A program made the translations under genes and the position numbers. The notes under the pieces were generated by a model. The model saw only the letters and a program-made list of their open reading frames with translations, did not search any database and had not been told where the DNA came from. Positions 56,928-64,000 of a stretch of 64,000 nt of DNA are shown here, piece after piece; position 1 is the stretch's first letter; the number at the start of each line of letters is the position of its first letter. This DNA is from Streptococcus mitis (GTDB lineage: Bacteria > Bacillota > Bacilli > Lactobacillales > Streptococcaceae), in NCBI GenBank assembly GCA_001914195.1, contig MKYF01000001.1, positions 62,001 through 126,000 on the forward strand. The letters run 5' to 3'.

Positions 56928-57206
56928 ATGTTAAAAGAAGTATTAACCGTCGCAAAAGTTGCGAAAAAATCATCACTCTTTTTGGGTGGTGTCGCATTTG
57001 GTACCCTTGGTTTGAAAATCTTGGCAAGTAAGGAAGCTAAAAAAGGTTATTCTAAAGCTTTGGCTAAGGCTTACAAGTTGAAAGATGGGCTAGATGCATC
57101 TGTTTCTGTTGTGAAACAACATGGAGACGATGTTTTGCAAGATGCCAAATATTTGTACGAGCAAGAGAAAAAAGAAGAGCAATTAGATAGCCTTATAGGA
57201 GAATAA
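56928..57206 (+). CDS. DUF6110-like small membrane-associated protein
   Basis: A 92-residue protein. A glycine-rich hydrophobic segment (SSLFLGGVAFGTLGLKIL, about 14-31) is followed by a positively charged helix, then an acidic coil (YLYEQEKKEEQLDSLIGE). RBS is AAGGAGG. Its stop is one base before the ATPase start, so the two are coupled. The layout, glycine-rich helix then charged helix then possible metal-binding tail, resembles PacL (DUF1490) partners of mycobacterial metal P-ATPases. That likeness is by eye. Confidence 0.75.
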   Translation: MLKEVLTVAKVAKKSSLFLGGVAFGTLGLKILASKEAKKGYSKALAKAYKLKDGLDASVSVVKQHGDDVLQDAKYLYEQEKKEEQLDSLIGE

Positions 57207-57207
57207 T

Positions 57208-59271
57208 ATGTCTTTTAAAGTGCTACATAGAGGATACCAACATATCCGACTATCATCTTCTTTTTCACTCACCTTGGATATTCAAGACTATCTTCGTTCC
57301 TTGGCGAGAGATGAAAAGGGGATTGAGTCTATCCAGTTTTACATGGATCAACAGCACTTTACTCTACGCATAAAAGAAGGCTTTTCTGTATTAGATAATG
57401 CAGAAGCCTTTTTAAAAAGAATTGATAAAGGGAAAGTTTCTGAGTTGATGACTCTTCCCATTCGTAGAGAAGAGAGTGCTTATTCTATTGTTTCAGGTGC
57501 AGCGATTAAGCGTATACTTTTTCGTAGTTTTGTGCCGTATCCTATTCGTTATATATGGACTTGTTATCAGGCTTTGGGTTATATTAGAGAAGCCTATCAA
57601 ACACTAGCGCGTAAGGAACTAACGATGGAGGTCTTGGACTGTTCGGCGATTTTATTGTCCTTGTTTATGAACCAATCCAAGACGGCTAGCAATATCATGT
57701 TTATGCTTGATTTGGGGAATCATTTAGATCAGTGGTCCTTGAAAAAAACTGCAACAGATTTAGAACAAAGCCTTCTTGCAAAAGAGAGCGACGTATTCTT
57801 AGTACAGGGGGATACGATTGTTAGTATCAAGAGTTCCGATGTTCAAATAGGAGATGTTTTGGTCCTATCTCAAGGAAATGAAATTCTGTTTGATGGACAA
57901 GTAGTTTCAGGTTTAGGTATGGTCAACGAAAGTTCCTTGACGGGAGAGAGTTTTCCAGTTGAAAAAAGAGAGTCTGATTTGGTTTGTGCAAATACAGTAT
58001 TAGAAACTGGAGAGTTGCGCATTCGTGTAACTGATAATCAGATGAACAGCCGGATTTTACAACTGATTGAGTTAATGAAGAAATCTGAAGAAAACAAGAA
58101 AACGAAACAACGCTATTTCATCAAGATGGCGGACAAGGTCGTCAAATATAATTTCTTGGGGGCTGGGTTGACTTACCTATTAACAGGCTCTTTTTCTAAG
58201 GCTATTTCTTTTCTATTAGTCGATTTCTCCTGTGCTTTGAAAATCTCTACTCCTGTAGCTTATTTAACAGCTATCAAGGAGGGTTTGAATCGTGAAATGG
58301 TGATTAAGGATGGGGATGTTCTGGAGAAATATCTGGAAGTTGATACTTTCTTGTTTGATAAGACGGGAACAATCACAACTAGCTATCCGATAGTTGAAAA
58401 GGTGTTACCTTTTGGGGACTATAGTGAGGAAGATATTCTCAGAATCAGTGCCTGTCTTGAGGAACACATTTATCATCCTATTGCTAATGCCATCGTCAAG
58501 CAAGCTGAGATAGAGGGAATTGAACATGAGGAAATGCATGGGAAACTCCAATATATCGCAAGCAAGGGGATTAAATCTCATATAGATGGGCAACCAGTTC
58601 TTATTGGGAATTATGTTTTGATGCAGGATGAGCAGATTCATATCAGTTCAGAACAAAATGCTTTAATTGAAGAGTACAAGAGTCACTATAATCTCTTATT
58701 CTTGGCTTATCAGAATGAATTGATTGGAATGTTCTGCATTCATACTCCTTTGAGAAAAGAAGCCAAAGCAGCCTTGGAGAAACTTAAGGCACAAGGGAAA
58801 AAATTGATTCTGGCAACAGGGGACACCTTGGTTAGAACAGAGGAATTAGTCAAAGATTTGCCCTTTGATCAGGTCTATACAGACTTGAAACCTGATGGGA
58901 AATTTGAGTTAGTAGAGGAACTGCAGAAAGCAGGTCACACTATTTTGATGGTTGGAGATGGATTGAATGACTCAGCGGCTCTAACCCTATCAGATATCGG
59001 TGTGGTGATGAATGAGAGTGCAGATATTTCTAAGCAGATGAGCGATATCTTATTGTTAGATAATCGCTTGGATTTCTTCCAAGAGTTGGATTGGCTATCA
59101 TCATCTTTGCAAACCCTCATCAAGAAGAATATTCAAGATACCGTTGTCGTAAATAGTAGCTTGATTGGCTTTGGCTTATTTAATTGGCTCAGTCCTTCAA
59201 ATCTCTCTATCTTACATAATCTAACAACCTTGCGCATTGTACTGCGTAGCCTGTCTATTAAAAATAGATAG
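57208..59271 (+). CDS. P-type ATPase, P1B-like, with altered metal-site motif
   Basis: A 687-residue P-type ATPase. The actuator TGES is in SLTGESFPVEK, the phosphorylation site is FDKTGTITT (Asp384), and the hinge is GDGLNDSAAL. The last helices contain HNLTTLRIV, as in heavy-metal P1B pumps. The N-terminal 100 residues look like a degenerate ferredoxin-fold metal domain without Cys. Where P1B pumps have CPC ahead of the STP segment, this protein reads DFSCALKISTP, so one Cys and the nearly invariant Pro are missing. Transported ion unknown. RBS is TAGGAGAAT. Coupled to the DUF6110-like gene. Confidence 0.85.
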   Translation: MSFKVLHRGYQHIRLSSSFSLTLDIQDYLRSLARDEKGIESIQFYMDQQHFTLRIKEGFSVLDNAEAFLKRIDKGKVSELMTLPIRREESAYSIVSGAAIKRILFRSFVPYPIRYIWTCYQALGYIREAYQTLARKELTMEVLDCSAILLSLFMNQSKTASNIMFMLDLGNHLDQWSLKKTATDLEQSLLAKESDVFLVQGDTIVSIKSSDVQIGDVLVLSQGNEILFDGQVVSGLGMVNESSLTGESFPVEKRESDLVCANTVLETGELRIRVTDNQMNSRILQLIELMKKSEENKKTKQRYFIKMADKVVKYNFLGAGLTYLLTGSFSKAISFLLVDFSCALKISTPVAYLTAIKEGLNREMVIKDGDVLEKYLEVDTFLFDKTGTITTSYPIVEKVLPFGDYSEEDILRISACLEEHIYHPIANAIVKQAEIEGIEHEEMHGKLQYIASKGIKSHIDGQPVLIGNYVLMQDEQIHISSEQNALIEEYKSHYNLLFLAYQNELIGMFCIHTPLRKEAKAALEKLKAQGKKLILATGDTLVRTEELVKDLPFDQVYTDLKPDGKFELVEELQKAGHTILMVGDGLNDSAALTLSDIGVVMNESADISKQMSDILLLDNRLDFFQELDWLSSSLQTLIKKNIQDTVVVNSSLIGFGLFNWLSPSNLSILHNLTTLRIVLRSLSIKNR

Positions 59272-59289
59272 ATGAGAGTTATTAACAGC

Positions 59290-59327
59290 AAAAAGGAGTT
59301 ACCTTTCTCGAGGATAACTCCTTTGTT
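59290..59327. terminator. Bidirectional terminator between the ATPase and tyrS
   Basis: AAAGGAGTTA pairs with TAACTCCTTT around a loop containing TTTCTCGAG. It serves both converging genes. Confidence 0.8.
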
Positions 59328-59348
59328 TATAGATAAATGTTGAATAGT

Positions 59349-60605
59349 TTAGTAAGTCAATACAAAATATTTTTTCTTCCCACGACGGATAACAGTCAGT
59401 TCGTTCTCTAACTTATCTGCGTCACTCAAGACATAGTCAAGGTCTTGGATGCGGTCGCCGTTGACGTAGATAGCTCCGTTTTGGACGTCTTCACGGGCTT
59501 GGCGTTTGGAATTCACCACACCAGATGACACGAGCAGTTCCACGATATTGTGATTTTCATCTGCTTGAACTTGGTAGTTTGGCACTCCACGAAGTCCTTG
59601 TTTGAGCTCTTTGACAGAAAGGTTTTTGATGTTTCCTGCAAAGAGTTGCTCAGTGATGTTGAGGGCTTCTTTGTAGGCTTCTTCTCCGTGAACAAGTGTA
59701 ACGACTTCACGAGCCAAGACTTTTTGTGCCAAACGTTCGTGTGGCGCTGCTTCAAATTGTTTACGAATGTCTTCAATCTCATCAAGTGACAAGAAAGTAA
59801 AAATCTTCAAGAAGCGAACAGCGTCAGCGTCCATGACATTCATCCAGAATTGGTACATTTCGTATGGAGAAGTCTTTTCAGGATTGAGCCAGACTGCGTT
59901 TCCTTCTGATTTACCAAATTTCTTACCAGTTGCATCGGTAATCAGTGGAACAGTGATAACGTGACCAGTTTTGTCAGCCTTACGACGAAGCAATTCAGTA
60001 CCAGCTGTCATATTTCCCCACTGGTCAGAACCACCGATTTGAAGAGTGACATTATGGTCTTGGTTAAGGACGAAGAAGTCGTACCCCTGCATGATTTGGT
60101 AAGCGAACTCAGTGTAAGAAATCCCAGTTTCAATCCGTTTTTTCACAGACTCTTTACTCATCATGTAGTTGACAGTGAAGTATTTTCCAATATCACGGAG
60201 GAAGTCAATGAAGCTGATGCTGCCAAACCAGTCGTAGTTGTTGACCATGACAGCTTTATTTTCACCATTTTCAAAGTCAAGAAAACGAGAAAGTTGTCCT
60301 TGGATAGACTTGACCCAGCCATCTACTGTGTCTTTTGTTTGGAGACTACGCTCAGCATCTTTGAAGGACGGATCTCCGATGAGACCTGTAGCACCGCCAA
60401 CGAGCGCATAAGGTTTGTGACCTGCTAGTTGCAAGCGACGACTTGTCAAGATTGCGACAAGGTGGCCTAGGTGAAGGCTGTCAGCAGTTGGATCGTAGCC
60501 AGTATAATAAGAAACTTGACCTTCTTCTAGGGCTTTACGCAAAGCTTCTTCATCAGTCGTTTGAAATATCAAACCACGCTCTTTTAGCTCATCAAAAATG
60601 TGCAT
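59349..60605 (-). CDS. tyrS: Tyrosyl-tRNA synthetase
   Basis: A 418-residue class I synthetase. The tyrosine site YYTGYDPTADSLHLGHLV carries the HIGH-type HLGH. QIMQGYDFFVLNQDHNVTLQIGGSDQWGNMTAG and the KMSKS-type KFGKSEGNA follow. The C-terminal S4-like RNA-binding domain starts at about 350. RBS is AAGGAG. It is divergent from pbp1b across 140 bp; no T-box structure is visible there. Confidence 0.98.
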   Translation of the reverse strand: MHIFDELKERGLIFQTTDEEALRKALEEGQVSYYTGYDPTADSLHLGHLVAILTSRRLQLAGHKPYALVGGATGLIGDPSFKDAERSLQTKDTVDGWVKSIQGQLSRFLDFENGENKAVMVNNYDWFGSISFIDFLRDIGKYFTVNYMMSKESVKKRIETGISYTEFAYQIMQGYDFFVLNQDHNVTLQIGGSDQWGNMTAGTELLRRKADKTGHVITVPLITDATGKKFGKSEGNAVWLNPEKTSPYEMYQFWMNVMDADAVRFLKIFTFLSLDEIEDIRKQFEAAPHERLAQKVLAREVVTLVHGEEAYKEALNITEQLFAGNIKNLSVKELKQGLRGVPNYQVQADENHNIVELLVSSGVVNSKRQAREDVQNGAIYVNGDRIQDLDYVLSDADKLENELTVIRRGKKKYFVLTY

Positions 60606-60699
60606 GTGTCTTTTCTCCTTTTTAAAATTATTGTTTCTACCTATTGTATCACAAACTTGGGCGATAGCCTAGCAGAATAGGGAAGAAAGTGGCTATTTT

Positions 60700-60727
60700 A
60701 TTGAAAGTTTCCCTTTTGTGGTATAAT
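60700..60727 (+). promoter_or_regulatory. pbp1b promoter
   Basis: ATTGAA (60700-60705), 16-bp spacer and TATAAT (60722-60727) with an extended TGG, 19 bp before the start codon. Confidence 0.65.
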
Positions 60728-60746
60728 AGATAGAGTGAGGAAATCC

Positions 60747-63209
60747 ATGCAAAATCAATTAAATGAATTAAAACGAAAAATGCTGGAATTTTTCCAGCAA
60801 AAACAAAAAAATAAAAAATCAGCTAGCCCTGGCAAGAAAGGCTCAAGTGTCCAAAAATCTAAATCCTTAGAGAAACCAGCCATTTTTCCAGCTATTTTAC
60901 TGAGTATAAAAGCCCTATTTAACTTACTCTTTGTACTCGGTTTTCTAGGAGGAATGTTGGGAGCTGGGATTGCTTTGGGGTACGGAGTGGCCTTATTTGA
61001 CAAGGTTCGGGTGCCTCAGACAGAAGAATTGGTACATCAGGTCAAGGACATCTCTTCTATTTCAGAGATTACCTATGCGGATGGGACGGTGATTGCTTCC
61101 ATAGAGAGTGATTTGTTGCGCACTTCTATCTCATCTGAGCAAATTTCGGAAAATCTGAAAAAGGCTATCATTGCGACGGAAGACGAACACTTTAAAGAAC
61201 ATAAGGGTGTAGTGCCCAAGGCGGTGATTCGTGCGACCTTGGGGAAATTTGTAGGTTTGGGTTCCTCTAGTGGGGGTTCAACTTTGACCCAGCAACTGAT
61301 TAAACAGCAGGTGGTTGGGGATGCACCGACTTTGGCTCGTAAGGCGACAGAGATTGTGGATGCTCTTGCCTTGGAACGTGCCATGAATAAGGATGAGATT
61401 TTAACGACCTATCTCAATGTGGCTCCGTTTGGCCGAAATAATAAGGGGCAGAATATTGCAGGAGCTCAGCAGGCAGCTGAGGGGATTTTCGGTGTAGATG
61501 CAAGTCAGTTGACGGTTCCTCAAGCAGCATTTTTAGCAGGACTTCCACAGAGTCCCATTACCTATTCTCCTTATGAAAATACTGGGGAGTTGAAGAGTGA
61601 TGAAGACTTAGAAATGGGATTGAGACGGGCTAAGGCAGTTCTTTACAGTATGTATCGTACAGGTGCCTTAAGCAAAGACGAGTATTCTCAATATAAGGAT
61701 TACAATCTTAAACAGGACTTTCTCCCTTCAGCTACAGTCACAGGTGTGTCACGAGGCTATTTATACTTTACAGCCTTGGCAGAAGCTCAGGAACGTATGT
61801 ATGATTATCTAGCTCAGAGAGACAATGTCTCCGCTAAGGAGTTGAAAAATGAGGCAACCCAGAAGTTTTATCGCGATTTGGCAGCCAAGGAAATTGGAAA
61901 TGGTGGTTATAAGATTACTACTACCATAGACCAGAAAATTCATTCTGCTATGCAAAGTGCGGTTGCTGACTATGGCTATCTTTTAGACGATGGAACAGGT
62001 CGTGTAGAAGTAGGGAATGTCCTGATGGACAACCAAACAGGTGCTATTCTAGGCTTTGTAGGTGGTCGTAATTATCAAGAAAATCAAAATAATCATGCCT
62101 TTGATACCAAGCGCTCACCAGCTTCTACTACCAAGCCTTTGCTGGCCTACGGTATTGCTATTGACCAGGGCTTGATGGGAAGCGAAACGATTCTATCTAA
62201 CTATCCAACAAACTTTGCTAATGGCAATCCGATTATGTATGCTAATAGTAAGGGAACAGGAATGATGACCTTGGGAGAAGCTTTGAACTATTCATGGAAT
62301 ATCCCTGCTTACTGGACCTATCGTATGCTTCGTGAAAATGGTGTTGATGTCAAGGGTTATATGGAAAAGATGGGTTACGAGATTCCTGAGTACGGTATTG
62401 AGAGCTTGCCAATGGGTGGTGGTATTGAAGTCACAGTTGCCCAGCATACCAATGGCTATCAGACCCTAGCAAATAATGGTCTATATCATAAAAAACATGT
62501 GATTTCTAAAATTGAAGCAGCAGATGGTAGAGTGGTGTATGAATATCAGGATAAACCAGTTCAAGTCTATTCAAAAGCTACTGCGACGATTATACAGGGC
62601 TTGTTGCGAGAAGTTCTATCCTCTCGTGTGACAACAACCTTCAAGACGAATCTGACTTCTTTAAATCCTAATCTGGCTAATGCAGATTGGATTGGGAAGA
62701 CTGGTACAACCAACCAAGATGAAAATATGTGGCTCATGCTTTCGACGCCTAGATTAACCCTAGGTGGCTGGATTGGGCATGATGATAATCATTCACTGTC
62801 ACGTAGAGCAGGTTATTCCAATAACTCTAATTACATGGCTCATCTGGTAAATGCGATTCAGCAAGACTCCCCAAGTATTTGGGGGAACGAGCGCTTCGCT
62901 TTAGATCCTAGTGTCGTAAAATCCGAAGTCTTGAAATCAACAGGTCAAAAACCAGGGAAGGTTTCTGTTGAAGGAAAAGAAGTAGAGGTCACAGGTTCGA
63001 CTGTTACTAGCTATTGGGCTAATAAGGCAGGAGCGCCAACGACAAGTTATCGCTTTGCTATTGGTGGAAGTGATGCGGATTATCAGAATGCTTGGTCTAG
63101 CATCGTGGGGAGTCTACCAACTCCATCAAGCTCCAGCAGTTCAAGTAGTAGCTCTAGCGATAGCAGTAACTCAAGTGCTACACGACCCTCTTCAAGGACG
63201 AGACGATAA
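60747..63209 (+). CDS. pbp1b: Class A penicillin-binding protein 1b
   Basis: An 820-residue bifunctional peptidoglycan synthase. The cytoplasmic tail is basic, with a single helix at about 60-90 (AILLSIKALFNLLFVLGFLG). The GT51 glycosyltransferase has EDEHFKEHKGV with the catalytic Glu, and GGSTLTQQLIKQQ. The transpeptidase has SxxK in SPASTTKP, SWN, and KTGTTNQDENMW. The Ser-rich C-terminus is followed by TRPSSRTRR. The ATG at 60747 is chosen over GTG 60735, because GTGAGG there acts as the RBS. Divergent from tyrS. No obvious change in active-site motifs, so beta-lactam susceptibility cannot be judged. Confidence 0.95.
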   Translation: MQNQLNELKRKMLEFFQQKQKNKKSASPGKKGSSVQKSKSLEKPAIFPAILLSIKALFNLLFVLGFLGGMLGAGIALGYGVALFDKVRVPQTEELVHQVKDISSISEITYADGTVIASIESDLLRTSISSEQISENLKKAIIATEDEHFKEHKGVVPKAVIRATLGKFVGLGSSSGGSTLTQQLIKQQVVGDAPTLARKATEIVDALALERAMNKDEILTTYLNVAPFGRNNKGQNIAGAQQAAEGIFGVDASQLTVPQAAFLAGLPQSPITYSPYENTGELKSDEDLEMGLRRAKAVLYSMYRTGALSKDEYSQYKDYNLKQDFLPSATVTGVSRGYLYFTALAEAQERMYDYLAQRDNVSAKELKNEATQKFYRDLAAKEIGNGGYKITTTIDQKIHSAMQSAVADYGYLLDDGTGRVEVGNVLMDNQTGAILGFVGGRNYQENQNNHAFDTKRSPASTTKPLLAYGIAIDQGLMGSETILSNYPTNFANGNPIMYANSKGTGMMTLGEALNYSWNIPAYWTYRMLRENGVDVKGYMEKMGYEIPEYGIESLPMGGGIEVTVAQHTNGYQTLANNGLYHKKHVISKIEAADGRVVYEYQDKPVQVYSKATATIIQGLLREVLSSRVTTTFKTNLTSLNPNLANADWIGKTGTTNQDENMWLMLSTPRLTLGGWIGHDDNHSLSRRAGYSNNSNYMAHLVNAIQQDSPSIWGNERFALDPSVVKSEVLKSTGQKPGKVSVEGKEVEVTGSTVTSYWANKAGAPTTSYRFAIGGSDADYQNAWSSIVGSLPTPSSSSSSSSSSSDSSNSSATRPSSRTRR

Positions 63210-63231
63210 GTCCTTTAAACTTTTCTAAATG

Positions 63232-63264
63232 AAGTGGCTAATCAATGGATTGCCACTTTTTTCT
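63232..63264 (+). terminator. pbp1b terminator
   Basis: AAGTGGC pairs with GCCACTT around a 13-nt loop, followed by TTTTTCTTTTTTCC. Confidence 0.85.
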
Positions 63265-63291
63265 TTTTTCCTTTCGTGTTACAATAAAGGT

Positions 63292-64000
63292 ATGAATCAG
63301 TATCAGAAAAAGATTGTTAAAGGAACCATTTATTCGCTCCTATCCGGCTTAATATGGGGAATCTGTGGAATTTTAGGAGAATATTTCTTTACTCATTATC
63401 AAGTGTCCTCTGGCTGGATTACCTCTATGCGTTTGACACTGGCAGGGAGTCTTGTGCTCATTTGGTCTGCAATGCAATTAAAATCGCAAGTGCTAGATAT
63501 TTGGCGAGATAAGAAAAATTACCTGCCCTTTTTAGCCTATGCTATTTTGGGGATTTTTTCAGTCCAGTATTTTTTCTATCTCTGTGTAGAATATTCAAAT
63601 GCAGCGACAGCAACTATTTTACAGTTTATTAGCCCTGTCTTTATCCTCTTTTACAATCGCTTGGTTTATCAAAAACGAGCGTCAAAAAGCGCTATTTTCT
63701 ACGTTTTGGTTGCCATGTTGGGTGTTTGCTTGATGGCGACAAAGGGAAATCTCTCTCAATTATCCATGACACCGCTAGCACTTGTGACGGGTTTGCTGAG
63801 TGCCATGGGGGTCATGTTTAATGTTATCTTGCCTCAGCCTTTTGCGAAGCGCTATGGTTTTGTACCCACGGTTGGGTGGGGGATGATTTTGGCCGGTTTA
63901 TTTAGCAATGTCCTCTCTCCGATTTATCAGCTTTCCTTTACTCTTGATATTTGGAGTATCTTGATTTGCCTCATTATCGCTTTCTTTGGAACGGCTTTTG
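63292..64000 (+). CDS. EamA/DMT-family transporter, cut by the window edge
   Basis: At least 236 residues, open to the end of the window. It has the ten-helix DMT pattern: SLLSGLIWGICGILGEYFF, MRLTLAGSLVLIW, FLAYAILGIFSVQYFFYL, then SNAATATILQFISPVFILFY, the typical EamA end of repeat 1. The second repeat begins near LALVTGLLSAMGVMFN. RBS is AAAGG; an extended -10-like TGTTACAAT (63277-63285) lies just upstream. Probably a metabolite or amino-acid exporter; substrate unknown. Confidence 0.88.
   Translation, partial: MNQYQKKIVKGTIYSLLSGLIWGICGILGEYFFTHYQVSSGWITSMRLTLAGSLVLIWSAMQLKSQVLDIWRDKKNYLPFLAYAILGIFSVQYFFYLCVEYSNAATATILQFISPVFILFYNRLVYQKRASKSAIFYVLVAMLGVCLMATKGNLSQLSMTPLALVTGLLSAMGVMFNVILPQPFAKRYGFVPTVGWGMILAGLFSNVLSPIYQLSFTLDIWSILICLIIAFFGTAF

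Noticed and set aside
60606..60746. Possible T-box riboswitch ahead of tyrS
   Set aside because: The intergenic region is only about 140 bp, shared with the pbp1b promoter, and shows no T-box sequence or antiterminator. The leaders of hisS and aspS are likewise too short.

Overview
The window looks like chromosome of a Mitis-group streptococcus, most likely S. mitis or a close relative of S. pneumoniae. The evidence is gene content and repeats. There are six BOX elements (the intergenic A/B/C repeat typical of pneumococcus and S. mitis), a PavB-like SSURE-repeat adhesin beside an RR08/HK08-type two-component system and rpsD, the pneumococcal-type mal regulon (malR, malA, malD, malC, malX, malQ, malP), and pbp1b beside tyrS. 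Species assignment is inference from remembered gene order; no search was run. No rRNA, tRNA or CRISPR array was seen.

Left core block (1-11.8 kb): a PLP aldolase divergent from a LysR regulator, a nucleoside phosphorylase, a Trk-type K+ uptake pair, a family-2 glycosyltransferase, the PavB-like adhesin, a response regulator and histidine kinase, and ribosomal protein S4.

Accessory block 1 (11.8-20.7 kb) is AT-rich and looks like a decayed mobile island. It holds a wrecked tyrosine integrase beside rpsD and a tight four-gene operon of unknown function built around a Ycf46/SpoVK-like AAA+ ATPase and a large membrane protein. It also holds two broken arsenic/redox genes, a RloA-RloB (AbiL-like) putative phage-defence pair, and a truncated IS3-family element.

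Accessory block 2 (20.7-31.4 kb) is a well-formed integrative mobilizable element (IME) seated in the 3' end of rpmG. It carries a tyrosine integrase, a small HTH excisionase candidate, a HUH-plus-SF3-helicase Rep/relaxase, a TcpA/FtsK-like coupling ATPase and a complex non-coding control region. Its cargo is a PrgA/Sec10-like LPXTG surface protein and three unknown genes. Both ends carry paired 11-bp repeats with 12-bp period (probable integrase arm sites) and a copy of the rpmG TEVK-stop coding tail. The surface-protein promoter has nine G in the -35/-10 spacer, a strong candidate for phase variation.

Right core block (31.3-64 kb): rpmG, rpmF, ilvD with a perfect CodY box, a MIP18-family gene, an Rgg-like regulator, an MFS transporter and hisS. 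Next come a small regulator/ABC-transporter/CPBP-protease cluster, aspS, a YitT-family protein, the mal regulon, rlmA, a small DUF6110-like protein with a P-type ATPase, tyrS, pbp1b and the start of an EamA transporter. From memory, the left and right core blocks lie on opposite sides of the origin in pneumococcus TIGR4, so the mobile islands may sit at the breakpoint of an origin-spanning inversion.
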